The notes beneath the pieces were generated by a model. The model searched no databases. It saw nothing but the letters and a program-made list of their open reading frames with translations, and was not told the DNA's origin. Made by a program: the position numbers and the translations under genes. Positions 1 through 6,419 of a DNA stretch of 64,000 bases are shown here, piece after piece. The DNA is from JAGVSV01 sp040766135 (lineage in GTDB: Bacteria; Bacillota; Clostridia; Christensenellales; Aristaeellaceae): NCBI GenBank assembly GCA_040766135.1, contig JAXGRA010000001.1:310001-374000 (forward strand). Reading direction: 5' to 3'. Numbering within the stretch: the stretch's first letter is position 1; every line of letters begins with the position of its first letter.

Positions 1-958
1 TGCTTTTTTACCGTTGACAAGCGTATGGAAGGTATTATTGATAACAAAGCCCGTGGCTTGTGCAGCGCTTATCAGCTCTTGCTTGCGAGCAGTCAGGAGC
101 ACTACACGGCCGTTAGGTTTTAATACCCGATACAAACAGGACAGGGTTTCCATATAAAACTGACGGACATCTGCAAGCGGGGTATAGTCGCCCCATGGCG
201 GGTCGGTCACTACGGCGTCAATGCTGTTATCTGCAAGATACGGCAGTTCTCTTGCATCTGCTAAATGGACGCTGCCCTGATGCTTTTGAAGCAGCGGCTC
301 CTGCGCAAGACGCATAATTGTGTTCCGGTCTGCGTCCGAAGCGTACAGCATGGCATAGGGCAGATGATCGCGCAATGATTTTATCAGGCTGCCTGAGCCG
401 CAAAATGGATCAAGCACCACACTGTCATTGTCGGTTTCTGCCAGCGCGCATAGCAAATAGCCTAACTCGGGGCGCAGATGCCCGGCAGCGCTGCGGTCAG
501 GGCGGCTGAACAACAGCTGCGCGTAAAACCCAATGCCCTCGGAGCGAATGATATACCATAGTTCGGTGCACGCATCATTCCGGCTGACCTGCATATGCGT
601 GGCGCGTTTAACCAACTGTTCGGCCATATTCATTACGCTTGGTGGAACGCGCTCAAACACATTCTCTTTGGAAAAACGCACGCGGAAGCTGTCCTGTCCC
701 AACTGATAGCGGAAACGCTGGCCCTGGGCCTCAGATACCATGCGCTCAAACATTAAGTTTTTACCCTTGTATACCTTTAACAGCGCATAGGTGTTATGTA
801 CAAAGGGAAGCTGCTTTTCCACCAGCTTTTGCGGCGGTATCGGTACTGCACCATGCCGCCCCACAGGTTGATGATGGAGGCCCAGGTAGTTTGCGGGTGA
901 TAAGGCTCGCTGCAAGTTCTTCAAATCCCACCGCGAAGGTGGACAGATAATCTGCCAT
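1..958 (-). pseudogene. THUMP-type (TRM11/COG1041-like) RNA methyltransferase, frameshifted and cut by window edge
   Basis: The minus-strand ATG at 958 has a good GGAGG box six bases upstream and begins MADYLSTFAVGFEELAASL, the usual opening of THUMP-domain RNA methyltransferases. The long downstream frame (about position 840 to 1, still open at the edge) carries the SAM-binding motif DPFCGSGSL near 370 and the catalytic motif TDPPWGDY near 200, as in enzymes that methylate guanine or adenine in tRNA/rRNA. Two single-base frame changes lie between about 840 and 885: the start frame runs into a middle stretch reading ASIINLWGGMVQYRYRRK, then into the main frame. The family expects one continuous protein, so the gene is either broken or carries sequencing indels. 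Family assignment is firm; exact substrate is not known. Confidence 0.75.
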
Positions 959-984
959 GTCATCCTCCAATGCTTGTAAAATCA

Positions 985-1014
985 ATTGTATCTTAGTTAC
1001 TATTCAGCCTTCAA
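985..1014 (-). promoter_or_regulatory. Possible hybrid promoter made at the IS66 left end
   Basis: Reading leftwards, TTGAAG (1009-1014) lies inside the insertion sequence and TACAAT (985-990) lies in the flanking chromosome, with 18 bases between. It points at the methyltransferase start at 958. The flank restored by removing the element shows no obvious -35 at the matching place, so the insertion may have supplied it. Inference from sequence only. Confidence 0.4.
988..995. repeat. Left 8-bp target site duplication of IS66 element
   Basis: GTATCTTA immediately precedes the left terminal inverted repeat and recurs immediately after the right one (3839-3846). An 8-bp duplication is typical of the IS66 family. 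Confidence 0.9.
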
Positions 1015-1839
1015 GTGCGGCTGAAAAAATTTTCATAAAAAATCATAAAAACCAAAAGGATTGTTGCTCATGCATGTCGAATATAGCAGATATTGAGGAT
1101 TTGGGGAGGTGTTTACTGTGGCAGGTGGACATTATGAGAAAGGCTTGTTCCAACAGTTACAGGAAACAATTGCCCGGCTGGAGGAAGTTGAGAAGCAGCG
1201 CAAGTTAGAAACTGCTCAACTTCGGCAGATTATCGAAACCCAGGCAAAACAAATAATGCTGATGTCCAAAGAGATACAATTGCTTCGTGAAGAGAACGAC
1301 CGTCTGCGAAGCATATTGAACAACAATAGCGGCAATTTCGCAGCCGCCCTCCACGGATCAAAAGGGGAAACGGACGAACACATACAACGGTCGAGAAAAA
1401 AGCGGACGGCACAAGGGAGCACAAGCGGGTCATCCGGGGAAGACGTTGACTCGTGCGCAAGTAGAAGAACAGATAGCCACAGGCAAACTGCAACATAAGG
1501 TGATAGTCCATGGTTCGGGCTGTGGCCGTCCCATCATCAAGTATGTATTGGACATAGAGATTGTGCCCTATGCCACGGAGCATCGCTTTTATCCCAACAG
1601 CGCAGGACAGTATGAGATACCCAGTGGCTACAACAGCGATGTGATCTATGGCGATGTGCTTCGAGCGCAAGCCGTCTACCTGTATAGTGCAGGTGTCGTA
1701 TCCAATGATCGCATCCGGGAATTTATAGGAAGCATGACGGACGGAATTATCCAGCCATCAGCAGGCAGCATATATGGCATGCTGAGCGGGTTTTCACATG
1801 CACTATCGGATGAACTGGAAAATGTCCAGAACGATTTGC

Positions 1840-1854
1840 TGAATCAACGTGTCA
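1840..1854. repeat. Left copy of 15-bp direct repeat flanking IS30
   Basis: TGAATCAACGTGTCA directly abuts the left IS30 terminus and is repeated exactly at 3092-3106. The sequence belongs to the IS66 transposase gene (codons for NQRV), so it is duplicated target. Fifteen bases is long for IS30, though some relatives of IS1630 are known to make long duplications. Confidence 0.9.
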
Positions 1855-3091
1855 CCCCAATTGCAACAATAAGTGAAACATACGTCCCTGCGGATGGTAG
1901 ACCAGGCCGCGGCCTGGTCAGGCTGCCTCGGGCGAGCCCGAGGCGATTTTTGCGCTCTTGCCATTGAGGATGCGCCTGGGTAAATCGTTCAACCAATCCT
2001 CGATGCGTTGGATGTCTGCGCTGGAGAGTTTGCTAATGTCCGTACCCTTTGGAATAAAACGACGAATCAAACCAATGACATGTTCGACTGTCCCACGCTC
2101 CCAGGCGCTGTATGGATGACAGTAGTAGGTACTTGTACGCTTTTGGCCTGTTAGGCAGGATCGTTCCAGTGAACGCCAGTCGCTAAACTCAGAGCCGTTA
2201 TCCATGGTAATGGATTTGAAACGCTTCCGGAAGGCTTTTGCACCTGACTTTCTTTCCAAACAATCTAACGTGTTCACTACTGATTCAGCCGTTGCTGAGC
2301 GAAGTATCCTGACGATCACTTCACGATGCTTCCTTTCCGATAATACCAACAGGCAAATTTTACTCTTTCCCCGGCCAGAGAGCATACAATCCATTTCCCA
2401 GTGCCCTGCCTCCTCCCGGGTGTTGGCTGCCTGCGGGCGCTCCTCAATGCCTTTTCCATCTCCTTTGAATGCCCGGCGTAAATGGCGATATTTGGGTTTA
2501 CCGGGGCGTCCACGACGAGGAAGGTGGCAAAGCTCAACGCCTGGAATGAACCCGCGCTCAATATAACTGTACAGGGTGCGGGTACTGACGGTGGTTTCAT
2601 AAGGATTCCCATCCCTGTTCAAGCGCATGATGATGGCATCCGGTGATTGCTTGTGGACAAGGATCTGCTCACTGACATAGTTTGCGAATGCGTGATCCTG
2701 GCCTATCTTGATGTTTCTGCCCTTGGCTGTTCCTTTCTGGTCATAATCTCTTTGGGCAACATCCGCAGAGTATGAATAGTATGGAGCCAGCTCTTTTCCA
2801 TACAGAGGCCCCACACGGCCTCTCTTCAGTTCTCTGCTGATGGTGGCCGGACTGGATTCAAGCATACAAGCTATCTCACGGATGCTGTGCTTTTTATACG
2901 CCGGTAAAGACTCGTTCTTCCTCACCAACATCTCAAGTTTTTGCCGGTCAATGTACGTAAGGTGTTCTCCTTTCTTGCGTTTCTTGGTATACTTCCACTG
3001 GCTCATGTTAATCCTCCTGATGTGTTTGTTCTGATCCCATCTTACAGGGTTTGCATGAGCTTTGCTGTTTCACTTCATTCTACAACTCGGG
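1855..3091. mobile_element. IS30-family insertion sequence nested in IS66
   Basis: The 1237-bp element is bounded by imperfect inverted repeats of about 26 bp: left CCCCAATTGCAACAATAAGT and right (complement) CCCGAGTTGTAGAATGAAGT, both continuing with GAAACA. It carries one intact transposase gene on the minus strand filling 1918-3006. Flanking 15-bp direct repeats mark the insertion. It inserted after the IS66, since it lies within the IS66 transposase gene. Confidence 0.92.
1918..3006 (-). CDS. IS30-family transposase
   Basis: This 362-residue protein has an N-terminal helix-turn-helix (HSIREIACMLESSPATISRELKRG, about residues 41-63) and a DDE integrase core: first Asp in HWEMDCM, second Asp in ITMDNGSEFSD, Glu in ERGTVEHVIGLIRRF. 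A family-typical RRGRPGKPK stretch joins the two parts. The frame is complete with start and stop inside the terminal repeats, and an AGGAGG-like box precedes the ATG. It is likely an active transposase. The last 15 or so residues are unlike the usual IS30 ending, which may be an artefact of divergence at the 3' end. Confidence 0.95.
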   Translation of the reverse strand: MSQWKYTKKRKKGEHLTYIDRQKLEMLVRKNESLPAYKKHSIREIACMLESSPATISRELKRGRVGPLYGKELAPYYSYSADVAQRDYDQKGTAKGRNIKIGQDHAFANYVSEQILVHKQSPDAIIMRLNRDGNPYETTVSTRTLYSYIERGFIPGVELCHLPRRGRPGKPKYRHLRRAFKGDGKGIEERPQAANTREEAGHWEMDCMLSGRGKSKICLLVLSERKHREVIVRILRSATAESVVNTLDCLERKSGAKAFRKRFKSITMDNGSEFSDWRSLERSCLTGQKRTSTYYCHPYSAWERGTVEHVIGLIRRFIPKGTDISKLSSADIQRIEDWLNDLPRRILNGKSAKIASGSPEAA

Positions 3092-3106
3092 TGAATCAAC
3101 GTGTCA
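3092..3106. repeat. Right copy of 15-bp direct repeat flanking IS30
   Basis: TGAATCAACGTGTCA, identical to 1840-1854, follows the right end of the IS30 element. Confidence 0.9.
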
Positions 3107-3838
3107 TCTATACTGACAATACAAACATCAGCATAGATGGTCATCCTGCGTTTATCCGAAACCTGAGCACAGCGGATGCCGTGCTGTATGCGTGTATGCC
3201 GCGCAAAAACCTGGACAACCTGCGTCAGATTCCTGTGTTGTCGGCGTTTGCGGGTACGCTGGTTCACGATCATGAGGCAGCGATATATCAGTTTGGCACA
3301 AGACATGGCGAATGCAACGTACATCTGCTGCGTCATCTGACCAAGAACACAGAAGATACGGGTCATACATGGAGCAATGCAGCTGCGCGCACTGTTGTGC
3401 AGCGCGAATGAAGCACGAAAACGCGCGGATTCTGCGGGCGTACCGGAAATGGAGAAACAAACATACAGTGAAGCGTATGATGCTCTGTGCACGCAAGGAG
3501 AGATAGAAAACCTTGACTGCAAGCTGAAATGGGCAAAGCAAAAAGAGCAGGCGTTGCTGCGCCGGTTAAGGACATTCAAGTCGAACTATTTGCTGTTCCT
3601 GTACGATACAGCAGTAGCGTTTGACAACAATCTAAGTGAACGTGACCTGCGCAAATGCAAGAATCGCCAGAAAATGTCCGGAGGCTTTCGCACGCTGGAT
3701 GGTGCGCAGATGTACTGCCGCATCCTGAGTTTTCATTGAAACGTGTAAGCGCCGACAACTGCCCCTGCTGTCTGCCATACTGTCTGTACTTAAAGGGCAA
3801 AAAGTATTGTGCCAGGCGGGTATAGGCTGAATAGTAAC

Positions 3839-3846
3839 GTATCTTA
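3839..3846. repeat. Right 8-bp target site duplication of IS66 element
   Basis: GTATCTTA follows the right inverted repeat and matches 988-995 exactly. Joining the two flanks through a single copy reconstructs an empty site between the divergent methyltransferase and vanW genes. Confidence 0.9.
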
Positions 3847-3867
3847 GTATATCAGCCCCGGCGCGCC

Positions 3868-3897
3868 TTGACAAAGCAGAAAGCCGCCCCCTACAAT
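3868..3897 (+). promoter_or_regulatory. Sigma-A type promoter for vanW-tetR
   Basis: TTGACA (3868-3873) and TACAAT (3892-3897) are 18 bases apart, about 20 bases before the AAAGGAGGTG box of the VanW gene. It lies outside the IS66 element and so was not cut by it. Confidence 0.7.
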
Positions 3898-3919
3898 CGA
3901 GAAAAGGAGGTGAGGCAGC

Positions 3920-5533
3920 ATGGCGTTCCGGCGTAGCCGCCGTGATCGGAAGCGCAGGCAAGATGACCTGACGCTTCAGCATACCTATTCCCGTGAAGGT
4001 GACGATGCGCCGCTGCCTTACCTGGACGATGCCCCCTGGGACAGCGCCGCGCCCAACGCATGGGAGGAGTGGTCTGCCACAGCGGTCTGGCAGCAGGAGC
4101 CGGAGGCGCCCGTGCGCGCCACGCGCCGCAATGGGCTGTGGTTTTTAGTCGTTGTTATATGCTTGGGGCTGTTGGGGGGGATGTGCTATGTGGTGTTCGA
4201 TGCCTACCAGCCCAACGATACGTTTGAATTAAAGCTGGACTGGATGAAGCGCGACACGTTCTTTGACGGCGTGTTTGTCGACGGCGTGCATGTGGGCGGC
4301 ATGACCATGGCGCAGGCCGAACAAGCCCTTCAAATGGACGGCGCTGCTCAGCACCAGGGGCTGGATATATCGCTTACTGTGGACAAGGATACGCTCAAAA
4401 TCACCAACGCGCAGCTGCCCTTTGAGCGCAATACCCAGGCCGTGCTGGAAACCGCCTATGCCATCGGGCGGCAGGGCTTCCCGTGGATGCTGGGTTCGGG
4501 CCATACGCCGTTTGAAACGCGCTTCCAGCACACGCAGCAAACGCTGCGCAAGCAGGCGCACCTGTCCACCCAGGTTACCTACGACGAGGCACAGCTGCGC
4601 GCGCTGGCTAACAGCATCGCGGCGGAGCGCACGCGCCAGCCCATCAACGCCATCATTGCGGAATTTGACTTCCAAACCCGCAACTTTACCGTCACCCAGG
4701 ATGTGCCGGGCGCAGTGCTCAATGCCGACTTGTTGTTTGCGCGCCTCAAGGCTGCGCTGGACGCAGGGGAGTACACTGCCAGCCTGGCCATTGAAACCGT
4801 GCCTGTGCTGCCCACCGTGACCAGCGTGGAGCTGAAAAACGGCTTTGCACGGCTGGCTTCGTTTACCACCAACACCACATCCGATGAAAAACGCAACACC
4901 AACATCCGCTTGGCCGCGCAGGCCATCAGCGGCACCACCCTGATGCCCAACGAAACATTCTCCTTTAACGAGCGCGTGGGTGAGCGCACCGCGCAGAAAG
5001 GCTACCAGATGGCTCCAGCCATTGCCGGTGGCACCACGTTTGATGAGATTGGCGGCGGCGTGTGCCAGGTGTCGAGCACCCTGTTCAACGCTGTGGCGCT
5101 GTCGGATATGACCATTGTCAGCCGTTCGCCGCATGCGTGGCCCAGCTCCTACATCGACAAAGGGCTGGATGCCACCGTCAACTGGCCCAACCTGGATTTT
5201 GTGTTCCGCAACAACCGCGAAACCCCGGTGTTTATTATTGCCGGATACAACAAGCGCAAGGTAACGGTGGAGGTATACGGCATGATGAAGGGCCCTGGTG
5301 AAAGCGTTGCGCTGGATACCACGCTCATCTCCACCACCAAGCCGCCGGACGAGCCTACCTATCAGCAAAACACCAACCTGCCGCCCGGCACACAGCGGGT
5401 GGCCAAGCAGGCGCGCACGGGCTATGTGGTGGATACTTACCGCGTCTACCTGCGCAACGGGCGGGAGTACCGGCGCGAGAAGCTGTTTACCTCCAACTAC
5501 CGCATGATCCCCAAGACCATTGAATACAACTGA
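3920..5533 (+). CDS. VanW family membrane-anchored cell wall protein
   Basis: A 537-residue protein with a basic cytoplasmic N-terminus, one membrane segment at about residues 73-94 (LWFLVVVICLGLLGGMCYVV), an extracellular region resembling the peptidoglycan-binding YoaR-like domain (about 110-300), and a VanW domain from about residue 311 to 450. The VanW signature region GGGVCQVSSTLFNA is near residue 378, preceded by LMPNETFSFNERVGERT. The start has an excellent ribosome binding site (AAAGGAGGTG). VanW proteins occur in some vancomycin-resistance clusters but mostly outside them, and their chemical role is not established; no other van genes are present here. It is probably co-transcribed with the TetR regulator nine bases downstream. 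Confidence 0.9.
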   Translation: MAFRRSRRDRKRRQDDLTLQHTYSREGDDAPLPYLDDAPWDSAAPNAWEEWSATAVWQQEPEAPVRATRRNGLWFLVVVICLGLLGGMCYVVFDAYQPNDTFELKLDWMKRDTFFDGVFVDGVHVGGMTMAQAEQALQMDGAAQHQGLDISLTVDKDTLKITNAQLPFERNTQAVLETAYAIGRQGFPWMLGSGHTPFETRFQHTQQTLRKQAHLSTQVTYDEAQLRALANSIAAERTRQPINAIIAEFDFQTRNFTVTQDVPGAVLNADLLFARLKAALDAGEYTASLAIETVPVLPTVTSVELKNGFARLASFTTNTTSDEKRNTNIRLAAQAISGTTLMPNETFSFNERVGERTAQKGYQMAPAIAGGTTFDEIGGGVCQVSSTLFNAVALSDMTIVSRSPHAWPSSYIDKGLDATVNWPNLDFVFRNNRETPVFIIAGYNKRKVTVEVYGMMKGPGESVALDTTLISTTKPPDEPTYQQNTNLPPGTQRVAKQARTGYVVDTYRVYLRNGREYRREKLFTSNYRMIPKTIEYN

Positions 5534-5551
5534 TAAAGGAAGATGAAACCC

Positions 5552-6223
5552 ATGCGCAAGGGACAAATCAGGCGTGACCAGTTCCTTTCGGTGTCCGAAC
5601 GGCTGTTTTTGACGCGCGGGTACCAGGCCACGTCATTGCAGGACATTTTGGACGAGGTAGGCTGCACCAAGGGCAGCTTCTATCATCATTTTGACAGCAA
5701 GTTTGAGGTGCTGGATGAAATCGCGCTGCAGCGCGCCCAGCGCGCGTTTGCGGATTATCAGGCCGCCCCGGAGGCGAATGATATCGCCTGGCTGGATGCG
5801 CTGCTGTATCATGCGCTGCCGCTGCGCCAGGCCGAAAGGGACTTTGTGGCCGTGGTGCTGGCTTTGAACCAAACGCCGGAGGGCACGCTGATCATCAACC
5901 GCCTGTTGGTTTCGCGCAGGCAGCTGTTCTTGCCGGAGCTGGAGCGCGTGCTGGAAGCCCTGCGGGAGCAGGATCTGGTGGGTTCGGCCAGCATGCAGGT
6001 GGTAGCATTGGTGTGGGAGGCGTTTATGGCCTTTAGCACCAACGCACTTGCACAGGGCGTGAATGCGCCGGATACGCTGCTGTCCAGCCTGCGGGCCGCA
6101 CGCTTTATGTGGGAGCGTGTGCTGGATGTCCCCTATGGCAGCTTGCATATCCTGCCCTACGAGGAGCTGATGTCCGTGCTGACCTACGCCAGCGATAAGG
6201 CCGCCGCATCTGCTACAGCGTAA
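5552..6223 (+). CDS. TetR/AcrR family transcriptional regulator
   Basis: A 223-residue regulator. The N-terminal helix-turn-helix is clear (RDQFLSVSERLFLTRGYQAT, then SLQDILDEVGCTKGSFYHHF), followed by a helical ligand-binding domain without an evident ligand class. An in-frame ATG exists at 5543, but the AAGGAAG box (5536-5542) touches it, whereas it is nine bases from the ATG at 5552, so the latter is preferred. It follows vanW closely and is probably in its transcript; it may control the vanW operon, but the sequence does not prove this. Confidence 0.88.
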   Translation: MRKGQIRRDQFLSVSERLFLTRGYQATSLQDILDEVGCTKGSFYHHFDSKFEVLDEIALQRAQRAFADYQAAPEANDIAWLDALLYHALPLRQAERDFVAVVLALNQTPEGTLIINRLLVSRRQLFLPELERVLEALREQDLVGSASMQVVALVWEAFMAFSTNALAQGVNAPDTLLSSLRAARFMWERVLDVPYGSLHILPYEELMSVLTYASDKAAASATA

Positions 6224-6317
6224 CGGGCGGCTGCGACGGGTTTTATACCAATGTTGTATACATCAGTTTTGTGGTCGTTTTGATGCCGTTTTGCCCTGTT
6301 TTAGCGCAAATGCGCAG

Positions 6318-6346
6318 TTGCGAAGCACAAATAGGTATAGTATAAT
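6318..6346 (+). promoter_or_regulatory. Sigma-A type promoter for ppdK
   Basis: TTGCGA (6318-6323), 17-base spacer, TATAAT (6341-6346). Transcription would start near 6353, giving a leader of about 67 bases that contains the hairpin at 6355-6377. Confidence 0.75.
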
Positions 6347-6354
6347 ATGTCGAA

Positions 6355-6377
6355 AACGCTTGAGGTTTTCAAGCGTT
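6355..6377 (+). promoter_or_regulatory. Hairpin at the 5' end of the ppdK leader
   Basis: AACGCTTGA and TCAAGCGTT form a perfect 9-bp stem with a 5-base loop, followed by CTTTT. It would be at the extreme 5' end of the ppdK transcript. It could stabilise the mRNA or act as a weak attenuator; the short T-run makes full termination doubtful. Confidence 0.5.
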
Positions 6378-6419
6378 CTTTTATGGATAGTAACCACGAA
6401 AGTGAGGGAGGAATACAAA

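Larger units (their letters stand above)
1109..3739 (+). pseudogene. IS66 transposase (TnpC-like), disrupted
   Basis: The 5' part (from 1109) encodes a leucine-rich coiled coil of about 70 residues (QLLREENDRLRSILNNNSG) like the IS66 N-terminus. A frame change around 1330-1395 leads to the zinc-binding-like region and core (KVIVHGSGCGRP, YVLDIEIVPYATEHRFYP, AVYLYSAGVVSNDRI) up to 1839. The IS30 element then interrupts it; beyond 3106 the same frame resumes (VIYTDNTNISIDGHP, AFAGTLVHDHEAAIYQ, CNVHLLRHL). A one-base change near 3375 leads into the C-terminus (NNLSERDLRKCKNRQKMSGG, ending 3739). Removing IS30 and one 15-bp repeat restores the frame exactly across the insertion. Clearly non-functional. 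Confidence 0.9.
996..3838. mobile_element. IS66-family insertion sequence (single-ORF, ISBst12-like), interrupted by an IS30 element
   Basis: The ends are perfect 15-bp inverted repeats: GTTACTATTCAGCCT at 996-1010 and its complement at 3824-3838, flanked by an 8-bp direct repeat. Subtracting the nested IS30 element and one copy of its 15-bp repeat leaves about 1.59 kb, the size of IS66 elements that carry only tnpC. It contains the remains of one TnpC-like transposase and no tnpA/tnpB. It sits between two divergent genes, the methyltransferase (left) and vanW (right). With a nested insertion and two frameshifts it cannot make its own transposase. Confidence 0.92.

Noticed and set aside
1300..1400. 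Programmed frameshift in the IS66 transposase
   Set aside because: Only one long protein is expected for this type of element, no clear slippery heptamer with a stimulating structure is seen, and the gene has another indel and a nested insertion, so decay is simpler.
4229..5566. Long minus-strand frame (445 codons) opposite vanW
   Set aside because: Shadow of the VanW gene in GC-rich DNA; composition rich in His, Gly and Arg, no family resemblance, no ribosome binding site.
3920..6223. Vancomycin-resistance locus
   Set aside because: VanW alone is widespread outside resistance clusters; no vanH, ligase, vanX or VanRS genes are nearby.
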